The notes under the pieces were generated by a model, which saw nothing but the letters and a program-made list of their open reading frames with translations, was not told where the DNA came from and did not search any database. Below are positions 32,334 to 40,432 of a stretch of 55,178 nt of DNA, piece by piece. Position numbers and translations under genes: made by a program. Location of the stretch: positions 1 to 55,178 of the forward strand of contig JBJOKR010000008.1 in the NCBI GenBank assembly GCA_046045995.1, written 5' to 3'. The DNA is from Indioceanicola sp046045995 (lineage in GTDB: Bacteria > Pseudomonadota > Alphaproteobacteria > Azospirillales > Azospirillaceae). The number at the start of each line of letters is the position of its first letter. Positions within the stretch are counted from its first letter, which is position 1.

Positions 32334-32394
32334 AACCTGATATCGGTGCGCGCGCCCGCTTTCATCCCTAGGATGCGGCCCGAATACCCATGCA

Positions 32395-32422
32395 TTGAGC
32401 ATGACTACTCTTGTACTAGGAT
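32395..32422 (+). promoter_or_regulatory. Candidate promoter of the thermonuclease gene
   Basis: TTGAGC (32395-32400), a 16-base spacer and TAGGAT (32417-32422) lie in a distinctly AT-richer stretch 80 bases before the proposed start. The match to the consensus is moderate. Confidence 0.35.
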
Positions 32423-32501
32423 ATCTGTCTTAGGAACAGCTTCCGTTTCCTGGCACAAGGGGGTATTCTACAGCTTCTTGCACTCAACCGGGACCGCGTC
32501 C

Positions 32502-32984
32502 GTGCTCCGCCCTGTCCTCCTTGTCCTGTCGATCCTGCTGTCGGCGACCCCCGCGGGGGCGGTGGACAGCCTGCCCGGCCCGGTGCGGGCGGAGGTGCTG
32601 AAGGTGGTGGACGGCGACACCCTGGATGTGAAGGTGCGGATCTGGCTGGACCAGGAGGTGACGACCCGGGTCCGCCTGGACGGGATCGACACCCCCGAAT
32701 CGCGCAGCCGCTGCCAGGCGGAAAAGGACATGGCCCGCCAGGCGCGGGGGCGGTTGGAAAGCCTGGTGCGCGATGCGCGTTCCACCGTGCTGCTACGGGA
32801 CATCACCCATGACAAGTTCGGCGGGCGGGTGCGGGCCAAGGTGGTGTTGGCCGATGGTACCGACATCGCCGATGCCCTGATCCGGGAGGGTCACGCCCGG
32901 CGGTATATGGGCGGCGCCCGCCAGCCCTGGTGCCCGACAGCCCAGGTGGGCGAACGGCAGGACCCCGCTGGCACCCAGCGCTGA
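32502..32984 (+). CDS. Exported thermonuclease-family (SNase) protein
   Basis: This 160-residue protein starts with GTG. It has a short signal peptide (LRPVLLVLSILLSATPAGA) followed by a staphylococcal-nuclease domain: VLKVVDGDTLDVKVRIWL, VRLDGIDTPESR (catalytic Arg, Asp and Glu), and KFGGRVRAKVVLADG with the second arginine, then ALIREGHARRY. The catalytic triad of Arg/Glu/Arg appears intact. An alternative in-frame TTG at 32478 would add eight residues before the same signal peptide. Secreted or periplasmic phosphodiesterase activity is likely. Confidence 0.85.
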   Translation: MLRPVLLVLSILLSATPAGAVDSLPGPVRAEVLKVVDGDTLDVKVRIWLDQEVTTRVRLDGIDTPESRSRCQAEKDMARQARGRLESLVRDARSTVLLRDITHDKFGGRVRAKVVLADGTDIADALIREGHARRYMGGARQPWCPTAQVGERQDPAGTQR

Positions 32985-33105
32985 CACCGCGGCACTGATA
33001 CCTGGGGGCCGGGCTTGCCCCCGGAACCTCCGCCCCGCCGGGGCGTTTCCGCGCGATAGCACCGCCCCCGACGGGTCCCCAGACATGCCGTGCGGAGATT
33101 TCCCC

Positions 33106-33741
33106 ATGCCTGCCCGCGTCCTGCTGCTGTGCGGCAGCTTGTGCCTTCCCGGCATGCCCCTTGCCCAAGCGCCGGCGGCTGAAACGACGGGTCAAACGCC
33201 GACGGGCGAGCGACCGGAACCCGCAGGCCCCGGCTTCCGGGTGGAGATCCAGGGCATGCCTGCAGGCATGGATCGCGCGGCCTTCGGTGACGCGGTGCTG
33301 GCCGCCCTGCCCCCCGCCCTGCTGGACCCGGGGCGGAACTTCACCCGCAGTGATGCCTTCCGCACGGGAGAGGCTTACCGGATGCTGCTGGTCTTCCACT
33401 CGCCGGAGACCGGGGACCAGGGCGGGGCGGCGCGGTCGGCGGGTACGACCGACCTGACCACCCTGTGCAGGCGGGAGGAGGGACCGCCCCTTCCCGAGGC
33501 CCCGCCCCCGGCCTTTGCCGACCTGACCGCCAGTACCACCGTTTCCGCCGCCTTCTGCCGCGGCACGGACACGCTGTCCACCGCGGAGGATCGCCTGACG
33601 GGGGAGGTACGGCCGGACATGGCCGGCTTCCGCTTCCTGGTGGGGGATGTGGCCAAACAGCTGTTTCCCGGCGGCTTCGACCGCCTCCCCGACAGCATAC
33701 CGTCCCCGCCGGCGGCACCCGTGGCAGGCGGCGGCGGGTAA
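33106..33741 (+). CDS. Exported hypothetical protein, 211 residues
   Basis: I do not recognise this protein. It starts MPARVLLLCGSLCLPGMPLA with cleavage likely after AQA. The mature part has VEIQGMPAGMDRAAFGDAV, a long Pro/Glu/Gly linker (REEGPPLPEAPPPAF), four or more cysteines that could pair (LTTLCRREE, SAAFCRGTD), and ends with a proline-rich tail. A second start seven codons upstream (33085) exists, but the chosen one puts the hydrophobic stretch at the N-terminus. Probably periplasmic. Confidence 0.65.
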   Translation: MPARVLLLCGSLCLPGMPLAQAPAAETTGQTPTGERPEPAGPGFRVEIQGMPAGMDRAAFGDAVLAALPPALLDPGRNFTRSDAFRTGEAYRMLLVFHSPETGDQGGAARSAGTTDLTTLCRREEGPPLPEAPPPAFADLTASTTVSAAFCRGTDTLSTAEDRLTGEVRPDMAGFRFLVGDVAKQLFPGGFDRLPDSIPSPPAAPVAGGGG

Positions 33742-33794
33742 AACAGGGTGGCGCGTGGGAAGGGGGGCCTGAGGACAGGGCCTGGATTGTCGAA

Positions 33795-33892
33795 ACACCC
33801 AGGTCACCAGGATCACCAAGGGGCCCCTGGACCGGGGCGGTGCCGATGCCGAGTCCCCTGCCCCGGCTTGACCTTTTTTTTCACCACGGCGC
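33795..33892 (+). repeat. Repeat family D copy 1
   Basis: It starts ACACCCAGGTCACC and ATCACCAAGG, continues through GGGGCGGTGCCG and CCCCGGCTTGA, and ends TTTTTCACCACGGCG. A recognisable second copy lies on the minus strand at 49821-49917, with the same order of blocks and diverged filler. Confidence 0.7.
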
Positions 33893-33987
33893 CGTGGTGA
33901 TCCTACCGGCCCGTCCCCAGCCACGGCCCCCCCGTAGTGACAAGGGCTCCCAGCCCAGGCCCCCCGGGATTCGCGCCCCAAACATGA

Positions 33988-34019
33988 AAGGGGCCGGTCC
34001 CGCCAGGAACCGGCCCCTT
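33988..34019 (-). terminator. Terminator-like hairpin downstream of the minus-strand gene at 34077
   Basis: An 11-bp stem (AAGGGGCCGGT / ACCGGCCCCTT) has a 10-base loop. On the minus strand it ends in CCCCTTTC, 57 bases after the stop codon at 34077. The short T tract is weak but in the right place. Confidence 0.55.
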
Positions 34020-34076
34020 CGCGGCAATCACAGACCCTAGGCCCCGACACATGCCGGGGACGCCGGGAAAGGCCGG

Positions 34077-34652
34077 TCACTGCGGCGGCACATCCATCTT
34101 CAGGGCGATGTCGAACACCGCCTCATCGGTCGTTTCGATAGCGAAATTGCAGGTGCCGAAGCTGTTCACCAACTGGGCAGGGATCAGGAAGGTCGGCTTT
34201 TCCGCCCCCGGGGCCACCTGGGCGGTCCAGGCCTGGCGGCAGAACTTCGGCGCTTCCGCCTTGGCTGCCTGCTGCTGGCGGCTGGCACGGTCATCCTCCG
34301 GCAGCGCGGTATAGACCACTTCCCAGAACAGGGTCTTCTGCTCCGGCACCTCGAAGCCGACGACCGGCTTCAGTTCCGGCACCGGGTCCGCTTCCGTGGC
34401 GGTGGGGGCGCGGCCGTCCACACGACCGCGGAACAGCTCCTGCCCGTCGGTGCGGATCACAACCTCCATCGCCTTGGTCGTCAGGTTGGACAGGGTGTGG
34501 GACACCATCAATGTGTCCGCATCGGAAGCGGCGGGGGCCGCCGGGGCAGGCGGGGCGGCGGGGGCCGCCGGGCGCTGCTGGGCCATGGCGGGAAAGGCGA
34601 TCAGCGCCGACGCGAGGGCAAGGGCGGTAAAGCGGGCACGGTGCGACTTCAT
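34077..34652 (-). CDS. Exported hypothetical protein with Ala/Pro-rich linker, 191 residues
   Basis: The signal peptide MKSHRARFTALALASALIAF is followed by PAMAQQ, a 25-residue Ala/Pro linker, and then a domain with SHTLSNLTTKAMEVVIRTDG, PVPELKPVVGFEVPEQKT, and two cysteines (PKFCRQAW, FGTCNFAIE) that may form a disulphide. I recognise no family. It ends LKMDVPPQ. It is probably a periplasmic protein transcribed alone, with a hairpin after it. Confidence 0.72.
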   Translation of the reverse strand: MKSHRARFTALALASALIAFPAMAQQRPAAPAAPPAPAAPAASDADTLMVSHTLSNLTTKAMEVVIRTDGQELFRGRVDGRAPTATEADPVPELKPVVGFEVPEQKTLFWEVVYTALPEDDRASRQQQAAKAEAPKFCRQAWTAQVAPGAEKPTFLIPAQLVNSFGTCNFAIETTDEAVFDIALKMDVPPQ

Positions 34653-34821
34653 TGCGGACGGGTCCCTTGGGCAGTTCTGGTTGGGGCGGATCTGGCTGAC
34701 CGTACCCTAGCGGCTGATTGCGGCAAGGTCGAGATGGCAGATGAAACCGCCGACGGCCCACATCCGGTCACAGCCATCCCCGGCAATGGACGGCGTAACC
34801 TTCCGTATATTAGCTTGTCCC

Positions 34822-34850
34822 TTTCGCCCGCACCCCGCACACGCTATAGT
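34822..34850 (+). promoter_or_regulatory. Candidate promoter of the diguanylate cyclase gene
   Basis: A good -10 TATAGT (34845-34850) has only a poor -35 (TTTCGC, 34822-34827) at 17-base spacing. Just after it lies the inverted repeat GTTAA-N7-TTAAC (34853-34869), covering the expected start region, a possible operator. Confidence 0.4.
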
Positions 34851-34918
34851 AAGTTAATCCATTGTTAACGATTCGGGCGGCCCTGCCGTCCGGTTCCTGG
34901 GGGAAGCGGGCCACCCCG

Positions 34919-36109
34919 ATGCTTGATATCCGGACCATGCTGTTCGCCGTCGGCGGTGCCTATTTGACCCAGGCGCTGCTGCTGGAGATTCTGCACCGGA
35001 CATCGCCCCTGCCGCCGGCCATGCGGATGTTCCTGTCATCGCGCACGCTGCTGGGCTGCGGGTTCATGATGCTGGCGGCGCGGGAGCATATCCCCGACAT
35101 GCTGTCCATCTGGGTCGGCAACGGCCTTCTGATCATGGGGACGGGTGTGGAGGTTGCGGCCCTGGGGCTGTTCGCCGGCATCCACATGACCGGGCGCCGG
35201 GTGGCGACCCTGCTGGCCGTGCTGATGGTGCCCTGGATCGCTTGTTTCATCACCGATGCGGTCACGGGTACCCGGGTCGTCGTCTTCGGCCTGACGGCCG
35301 GCATCTGCTATGGCCTCATCGGCCTTTGGCTGTGGCGGCGCCAGTTCGATGACCGGGCGCTCAGCCGGATGCTGTCGGTCACCTACCTTGCCATGTCGGC
35401 CATCTTCCTGGTCCGCGCCGTCTATGCGCTGGTCCACAAGTCGGAGCTTATGGACCCGGATGTGGTCCAGGTGCTGACCGTTTCCATCGCCTTCGTCGCG
35501 TCGCTGGTGTGCAGCTACGGGTTCCTGCTGCTGGCCAAGGCCGATGCGGACAGGGCCATGGCGCGCCTGGCGATGGAGGATGACCTGACCGGCGCCCTGA
35601 ACGGCCGCACCTTCCGGGAGCAGGCGACGGCCGCCCTGCGCCTGGCGGAACGGCTGGGCCATCCCGTTTCCCTGCTGATGCTGGACCTGGACCGGTTCAA
35701 GTCGGTCAACGACACCTATGGCCACGCGACGGGCGACGCCGCACTGCGCCAGTTCTCCCACTGTTGCCGGGATACCCTGCGCAACACCGATCTGTTCGGC
35801 CGCATCGGGGGGGAGGAGTTCACGGTGCTTCTGCCCGGCACCGGGGCGGAGGGGGCGGCCAGCTTCGCCGAACGTCTGCGCCGCAACGTGGAAGCCCGCC
35901 CGACCCCCACTGCGGACGGTACCCTGCTGTGCGTGACGGTCAGCATCGGCACCGTCACCGCCCGAGCTGAGGAAAGCCTGGACAGCCTGCTGGCCCGCGC
36001 GGACCTGCTGCTCTATGCCGCCAAGCGCGCCGGTCGCAACATCGTGCGCAGCGACCTGTCCCCCCCCTGCTCCCCCCTCCCCCGCACCCCGGCCGCCGTC
36101 CCGGCGTGA
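34919..36109 (+). CDS. Membrane diguanylate cyclase (GGDEF)
   Basis: This 396-residue protein has about six membrane helices in residues 5-215 and then a GGDEF domain: DDLTGALNGRTFREQAT, LLMLDLDRFKSVNDTYGHAT and the active site RIGGEEF. It should make cyclic di-GMP from two GTP. An RNTD motif five residues before GGEEF fits the inhibitory I-site RxxD. The C-terminus is a proline/serine tail. ATG 34919 starts MLDIRTMLFAVGGAYLTQ; an upstream TTG would add a non-conserved extension. The membrane part is a potential sensor with no family I can name. Confidence 0.92.
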   Translation: MLDIRTMLFAVGGAYLTQALLLEILHRTSPLPPAMRMFLSSRTLLGCGFMMLAAREHIPDMLSIWVGNGLLIMGTGVEVAALGLFAGIHMTGRRVATLLAVLMVPWIACFITDAVTGTRVVVFGLTAGICYGLIGLWLWRRQFDDRALSRMLSVTYLAMSAIFLVRAVYALVHKSELMDPDVVQVLTVSIAFVASLVCSYGFLLLAKADADRAMARLAMEDDLTGALNGRTFREQATAALRLAERLGHPVSLLMLDLDRFKSVNDTYGHATGDAALRQFSHCCRDTLRNTDLFGRIGGEEFTVLLPGTGAEGAASFAERLRRNVEARPTPTADGTLLCVTVSIGTVTARAEESLDSLLARADLLLYAAKRAGRNIVRSDLSPPCSPLPRTPAAVPA

Positions 36110-36149
36110 GGGGGGAAATAACGTCTTCGCAGGTGGCAGGGGGTTGAAC

Positions 36150-36327
36150 AATCTCCCCGTGAGGGAGAGGGGGGGCCCGTCCGGAGCGACAGCGCAGGAT
36201 GGGAGGGTGAGGGGTCCGGCAGCATCGGCCACTGGACACCCCCAACCCACCAGCCCCGAACGCACCCCTCACCCTCCCATTGTATGCGCAATGTGCCACC
36301 ACCTCTCCCGCCAAGGGAGAGGTGGTG
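36150..36327. repeat. Repeat family C inverted pair between the GGDEF gene and acs
   Basis: Both copies share ACCCCTCACCCTCCC (minus strand ending near 36215; plus strand from 36264). The second ends with a strong 13-bp hairpin, CACCACCTCTCCC with a GCCAA loop (36297-36327), which could terminate transcription from both converging genes. Confidence 0.85.
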
Positions 36328-36355
36328 TCCCGACGGCATTACTGAACCGCGGCCC

Positions 36356-38296
36356 TCAGCCGCGGTTCATCCGGTTGTCCACCAGTTCGTGCACAACACC
36401 CGGATCGGCGAGGGTGGAGGTGTCGCCCAGGGCGTCATGCTCGTTGGCGGCGATCTTGCGCAGGATGCGGCGCATGATCTTGCCGGACCGGGTCTTGGGC
36501 AGTCCGGGGGCGAACTGGATCAGGTCGGGGCTGGCGATGGGGCCGATCTCCTTGCGGACCCAGGTGACCAGATCCTTGCGCAGGGCCTCCGTCGGTTCCT
36601 CGCCCGCCACCAGGGTGACATAGGCATAGATGCCCTGGCCCTTCAGGTCGTGCGGGTAGCCGACCACGGCCGCCTCCGCCACCTTCTCGTGGGCGACCAG
36701 CGCGGATTCGATCTCCGCCGTGCCCATGCGGTGGCCGGAGACGTTGATCACGTCATCCACCCGGCCGGTGATCCAGTAATACCCGTCCTTGTCCCGGCGG
36801 CAGCCATCACCGGTGAAGTACTTGCCCTTGAAGGTGCTGAAATAGGTCTGGATGAAGCGTTCATGGTCGCCAAAGACCGTGCGCATCTGCCCGGGCCAAC
36901 TGTCGGCGATACAGAGATTGCCCTCCGTCTCCCCTTCCAGGTGGTGGCCTTCATTGTCCACCACCACCGGCTTGACGCCGAAGAAGGGCAGGGTCGCCGA
37001 TCCGGGCTTGGTCGTGGTCGCGCCCGGCAGGGGCGTGATCAGGATGCCGCCCGTTTCCGTCTGCCACCAGGTGTCGACAATGGGGCAGCGCCCGTCACCC
37101 ACGACGTTGTGGTACCAGAGCCAGGCCTCCGGATTGATCGGTTCCCCCACGCTGCCCAGCAGGCGCAGGCTTGCGCGGCTGGTGGCCTTCACCGGTCCCT
37201 CCCCCTCCCGCATCAGGGAGCGGATGGCCGTGGGGGCGGTGTAGAAGATGGTGACCTTGTGCTTGTCCACCACCTGCCAGAAGCGGCTGACATCGGGGTA
37301 GTTCGGCACCCCTTCGAACATCAAGGTGGTGGCGCCGTTCGCCAGCGGGCCATAGACGATGTAGCTGTGCCCGGTGACCCAGCCCACATCGGCCGTGCAC
37401 CAGTAGACATCCCCGTCATGGTAGTCGAACACGTACTGGTGCGTCATGGACGCATAGACCAGATAGCCGCCCGTCGTGTGCAGCACGCCCTTGGGCTTCC
37501 CCGTGCTGCCGGAGGTATAGAGGATGAACAGCGGATCTTCCGCCGCCATCTCCTCCGCCGGGCAGTCGCTGGAGACCTTGGCGCATTCCTCGTCATACCA
37601 GATGTCGCGGCCGTCCACCCAGTTCACCGCCCCGCCGGTGCGGCGCACGGTGACGACGGTGTGGACGCCGGGGCAGTGCTTCAGCGCCTCATCCGCGTTC
37701 TTCTTCAGCGCCACCTTGCGCCCGCCGCGCAGGCCCTCATCCGACGTGATCAGCACCTGGCTGTCGCAGTCGATGATGCGGTCCTTCAGGCTGTCGGGGC
37801 TGAACCCGCCGAAGACCACGGAATGCATCGCCCCGATGCGGGCGCAGGCCAGCATGGCATAGGCGGCCTCCGGGATCATGGGCAGGTAGATCGTGACCCG
37901 GTCGCCCTTCTTCACCCCGCGCGCCTTCAGCACATTGGCGAGGCGGCAGACATTCTGGTGCAGCTCGGCATAGGAGATGTGGCGGCTCTCCTCCGGGCTG
38001 TCGCCCTCCCAGATGATGGCGGTCTGGTCGGCCCGGGTGGCCAGATGGCGGTCGATGCAGTTATAGGCGATGTTGGTCGTTCCGTCCTCATACCAGCGGA
38101 TGCGGACATCGCCCTCGAAACTGGTGTTCTTCACCATCGTATAGGGCTTGAACCAATGGAGGCGCTTGCCGTGCTCCCCCCAGAAGCCGTCGGGATCGGC
38201 CAGCGACCGGTCGTACATCTGCTGGTACGCGGTGGCGTCGACCCAGGCGGCCTGTGCGACCGAGTCCGGAGGCGGGAAGGTGGACGTGTTGCTCAT
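36356..38296 (-). CDS. acs: Acetyl-CoA synthetase
   Basis: This 646-residue AMP-forming synthetase converts acetate, ATP and CoA to acetyl-CoA. Seen: LFILYTSGSTGKPKGVLH, TADVGWVTGHSYIVYGPL, DTWWQTETGGILITPLPG, GYYWITGRVDDVINVSGHRM, and PKTRSGKIMRRILRKIA with the lysine that is acetylated by Pat-type enzymes. W at the TWWQTETG block and length match acetate-specific Acs. A 440-base upstream gap contains two inverted repeats that may control it. It forms a functional pair with prpE at 3856-5802. Confidence 0.96.
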   Translation of the reverse strand: MSNTSTFPPPDSVAQAAWVDATAYQQMYDRSLADPDGFWGEHGKRLHWFKPYTMVKNTSFEGDVRIRWYEDGTTNIAYNCIDRHLATRADQTAIIWEGDSPEESRHISYAELHQNVCRLANVLKARGVKKGDRVTIYLPMIPEAAYAMLACARIGAMHSVVFGGFSPDSLKDRIIDCDSQVLITSDEGLRGGRKVALKKNADEALKHCPGVHTVVTVRRTGGAVNWVDGRDIWYDEECAKVSSDCPAEEMAAEDPLFILYTSGSTGKPKGVLHTTGGYLVYASMTHQYVFDYHDGDVYWCTADVGWVTGHSYIVYGPLANGATTLMFEGVPNYPDVSRFWQVVDKHKVTIFYTAPTAIRSLMREGEGPVKATSRASLRLLGSVGEPINPEAWLWYHNVVGDGRCPIVDTWWQTETGGILITPLPGATTTKPGSATLPFFGVKPVVVDNEGHHLEGETEGNLCIADSWPGQMRTVFGDHERFIQTYFSTFKGKYFTGDGCRRDKDGYYWITGRVDDVINVSGHRMGTAEIESALVAHEKVAEAAVVGYPHDLKGQGIYAYVTLVAGEEPTEALRKDLVTWVRKEIGPIASPDLIQFAPGLPKTRSGKIMRRILRKIAANEHDALGDTSTLADPGVVHELVDNRMNRG

Positions 38297-38736
38297 GGAC
38301 TGCGTTTCCCCCGCGGTTCGGGTTGTTTATCGATACCGGCCGGACCGGGTGGGCCGGCCGGGTGACCCTTGCCGGTCCCCCGCCGCCGCGACAGCGATGG
38401 ACCGCGCCTGTCGCATGACCCCGGACGGAACCGGCCCTGCCGGTGTTCCGCGGCTGCGAAAGAAATCCACAGATGCGAGTTTCCGCATATGAAGGATCAT
38501 GCGCAAGCCTGCCATGATCCATCTCAATCATAACCGGCCCGGGCCGAAAATCCCCCTACGCAGAAAGGATATCCGCCCCCTCCCCGGCCCGCCGGGCGCC
38601 CCTTATGTGACCGCGTTCACGCAGCGGATGCGCGGCCCCTGCGGATGTGGTACATCGCTGGGTACCGATGCGCCTCGCCCGGATGGTGGGGGCATGAACC
38701 GGATCCACGGCGGGATTGGAAGAACGGCAGGGCAAA
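38297..38736. other. 440-base gap upstream of acs
   Basis: I see no convincing coding region here. The gap holds two adjacent inverted repeats (38473-38519) and otherwise GC-rich sequence. It must contain the acs promoter, but no clear -35/-10 pair stands out. Confidence 0.5.
38473..38519. promoter_or_regulatory. Two adjacent inverted repeats upstream of acs
   Basis: ATGCG-N6-CGCAT lies at 38473-38488 and GATCATG-N11-CATGATC at 38495-38519, about 180-220 bases from the acs ATG, in an AT-richer patch. They could be regulator sites. No known regulator motif is matched. Confidence 0.35.
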
Positions 38737-38988
38737 ATGGGCGGCGACGGCACAAGTCCGGAAAAAACGGCTGATCCCATTGGGCGATTGAGCCAGATCG
38801 GCAGTCGCACGAATCAGATGTCGATCGAAGCCCTGCTGCGCGCCCTTCCACGCAGCAGTGAAGCCGGAAGCCTGCCCAAGGGCTGGGCGGATGCGGCCCG
38901 GGAGGCCGCCGTCATCGCCCGCCGCATGCTCCGCGCCACCGACGATTTCCGCGCCACCATGCCCGCCGCCGACCACCCGCGCGGGTGA
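38737..38988 (+). CDS. Small hypothetical protein, 83 residues
   Basis: I do not recognise this protein. It starts MGGDGTSPEKTADPIGRLSQ. The second half is a plausible amphipathic helical region (SIEALLRALPRSSEAG, WADAAREAAVIARRMLRATD). No signal peptide or membrane segment. The start is uncertain; GCAGGG lies just upstream. Divergent from acs and followed by a REP family B pair. Coding status is likely but not certain. Confidence 0.45.
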   Translation: MGGDGTSPEKTADPIGRLSQIGSRTNQMSIEALLRALPRSSEAGSLPKGWADAAREAAVIARRMLRATDDFRATMPAADHPRG

Positions 38989-39047
38989 CGGCCGTCAGTC
39001 GCGGCGGGGGCGAAGGCCGCAATGCGACACGCCCCGCGCTCCCGCGA

Positions 39048-39133
39048 TGTCGCAATCCGCTTCGCTCCTTGCGACCTACGGACCGCCACGCAATGCCGTA
39101 GGTCGCTGCGAGGGCGAAGCCCGAGGGGCGACA
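39048..39133. repeat. REP family B pair
   Basis: A unit at 39048-39080 (TGTCGCAATCCGCTTCGC... GCGACCTACG) and an inverted unit at 39097-39133 (CGTAGGTCGC...). It is the same family as 9189-9310, lying between the small hypothetical gene and the Rieske gene. Confidence 0.82.
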
Positions 39134-39150
39134 CGACGCACCCCGCCCGC

Positions 39151-39501
39151 TCACCCCTCCGCCAGGAACACCGCCCCGTCAGTGAGGCGCACCGCCACCG
39201 GCACCAGGCTGCGGCCGGCACAGGGGCCCTGGACACAGAACCCGTCCTTGACCCGGAACAGGGCGCCATGGGTGGCGCATTGCAGGAACAGGCCATCCAG
39301 GCTCATGAACCGGTCGGGCGTCCAGTCGAGGGGTGTACGGGCATGCGGGCATTCGTTCTGGTAGCCGAAGACCTGGTCCCCCCGCCGCGCCACCAGCAGC
39401 CGCCGCTGATCCCGCCCGCTGCCAAGGGTGAAGCCCTTCGCCTGCCCGTCGGGGATATCCTCCAGACGGCAGAGGGGGTGCGGCGGGCCCGGATCATCCA
39501 T
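39151..39501 (-). CDS. Rieske [2Fe-2S] ferredoxin-like protein
   Basis: This 116-residue soluble protein has a Rieske fold. Cluster ligands are seen in NECPHARTPLDW (C51, H53) and LQCATHGALF (C75, H78), spaced like Rieske-type ferredoxins. The body reads CRLEDIPDGQAKGFTLGSG and RRLLVARRGDQVFGYQ. It is the last gene of a same-strand run YciI - EVE - Rieske, with 10 bases between the EVE stop and this start. The electron-transfer partner is not visible. Confidence 0.9.
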   Translation of the reverse strand: MDDPGPPHPLCRLEDIPDGQAKGFTLGSGRDQRRLLVARRGDQVFGYQNECPHARTPLDWTPDRFMSLDGLFLQCATHGALFRVKDGFCVQGPCAGRSLVPVAVRLTDGAVFLAEG

Positions 39502-39511
39502 CACCCCGCCC

Positions 39512-39925
39512 TCACGCCGTGATCCCGGCCAGCCGGCAGGCATGGGCCCATTGCTCATCACCGACCGGGCAGACAGACAGGCGCGACTGGCGGATCAGTT
39601 GCATCTCTCCCAGGATCGGGTCGGCCTTCATCTGCTTCAGGGTGACCGGGGTCTTCACCGGGGTGACGGGGCGGAAATCCACCATGCCGAATCGGCCGCT
39701 CTCATCGCTGGGGTCGGGGTAGTATTCCCGCACCACCTCCGCCACGCCGACAATCTCCAGCCCCTCATTGGAGTGGTAGAAGAAGGCGCGGTCGCCGATC
39801 CGCATGGCCTTGAGGTTGTTCGACGCCTGATGGTTCCGCACCCCGTCCCAGTGGGTGCGGCCGTCGGCCATGAACTGGTCCCAGGAATATTTGAACGGCT
39901 CGGATTTCACCAGCCAATAGGCCAT
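39512..39925 (-). CDS. EVE-domain protein
   Basis: This 137-residue protein starts MAYWLVKSEPFKYSWDQF. It has WDGVRNHQASNNLKAMRIGD, AFFYHSNEGLEIVGVAEV and VDFRPVTPVKTPVTLKQM, the EVE (PUA-like, YTH-related) pattern known from thymocyte nuclear protein 1 homologues. EVE domains bind modified bases in DNA or RNA. The start follows a possible extended ORF, but the MAYWLVKSEP start is universal in the family. Such genes are common near tsaD/gpsA in alphaproteobacteria. Confidence 0.94.
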   Translation of the reverse strand: MAYWLVKSEPFKYSWDQFMADGRTHWDGVRNHQASNNLKAMRIGDRAFFYHSNEGLEIVGVAEVVREYYPDPSDESGRFGMVDFRPVTPVKTPVTLKQMKADPILGEMQLIRQSRLSVCPVGDEQWAHACRLAGITA

Positions 39926-39980
39926 GACGCGCCCTGCCCCATCCGGTTGCACACATCGGAGGTAGCTAGATAGGCGCGGA

Positions 39981-40265
39981 TCAGCCGGCGGGGAAGACCT
40001 TTCGCCAGGGACGGATGGTGACACTGGCGAACAGCCCGGCCTGGGCATAGGGATCGGCGGCGGCGAAGGCCTCCACACTCTCCCGGTTCGCATCAGCCAG
40101 GATCAGCAGGCTGCCGACGGGTGTCGCACCGTCATCGGCCAGGATCGGCCCGGCGACGATCACCCGGTCCAGATGGGCCTCGATATAGGCCAGATGGGCC
40201 GGTCGGTTGGCCAGGCGCAGAGGCAGGCTGTCCGGCCGGTCTAGGCATTCCAGGATGAAAGCCAT
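39981..40265 (-). CDS. YciI-family protein
   Basis: This 94-residue protein has a ferredoxin-like alpha/beta fold. It starts MAFILECLDRPDSLPLRLAN, with RPAHLAYIEAHLDRVIVAGP, LLILADANRESVEAFAAADP, and the end VTIRPWRKVFPAG. The His of RPAHLAY and the Asp of AADPY are the usual conserved pair. Function of the family is not settled. It precedes the EVE gene on the same strand with 55 bases between. Confidence 0.92.
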   Translation of the reverse strand: MAFILECLDRPDSLPLRLANRPAHLAYIEAHLDRVIVAGPILADDGATPVGSLLILADANRESVEAFAAADPYAQAGLFASVTIRPWRKVFPAG

Positions 40266-40285
40266 GTGTATGTCCGCGCTCAAGG

Positions 40286-40351
40286 CTTCAAGGGTGGGGA
40301 TCGCATCCCCACCGAGAGCTTCCAGGGTGGGGATCGCATCCCCACCCTAGC
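40286..40351. repeat. Tandem 33-base repeat carrying perfect hairpins
   Basis: Two units of 33 bases start GCTTC(A/C)AGGGTGGGG. Each contains a hairpin GGTGGGGAT-CGC-ATCCCCACC (40293-40313 and 40326-40346; the second extends to an 11-bp stem). It lies between the YciI gene and a small exported-protein gene, and could act as a terminator for the latter. Confidence 0.85.
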
Positions 40352-40380
40352 CGAGCGGACGCAGAAGGGGAATGGAGCGC

Positions 40381-40432
40381 GTGTCAGCGGGTGGTGTCAG
40401 CGGGTGGTGTCAGCGGGTGGTGTCAGCGGGTG
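40381..40432. repeat. Four perfect 13-base tandem repeats spanning a stop codon
   Basis: The unit GTGTCAGCGGGTG occurs four times without change at 40381-40432. The last unit contains the stop codon (TGA, minus strand, 40423-40425) of the exported protein gene. The others lie in its 3' flank. Confidence 0.92.

Larger units (their letters stand above)
33742..34076. other. 335-base gap without a gene: repeat copy and terminator hairpin
   Basis: Between the exported-protein gene and the minus-strand gene at 34077 I see no supported coding region. The gap holds a family D dispersed repeat (33795-33892), a palindrome TCACCACGGC-GCCGTGGTGA at 33881-33900, and the hairpin at 33988-34019. Confidence 0.7.

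Noticed and set aside
36284..38365. A 693-codon plus-strand frame opposite acs
   Set aside because: Antisense shadow of acs. Its composition is atypical and no motif is seen.
38499..38774. A 91-codon plus-strand ORF upstream of the small gene at 38737
   Set aside because: Proline/arginine/glycine-rich with no ribosome site; it overlaps the acs control region and a better candidate frame.
40381..40432. CRISPR-like array
   Set aside because: The four 13-base units are directly adjacent without spacers, and no cas genes are present.
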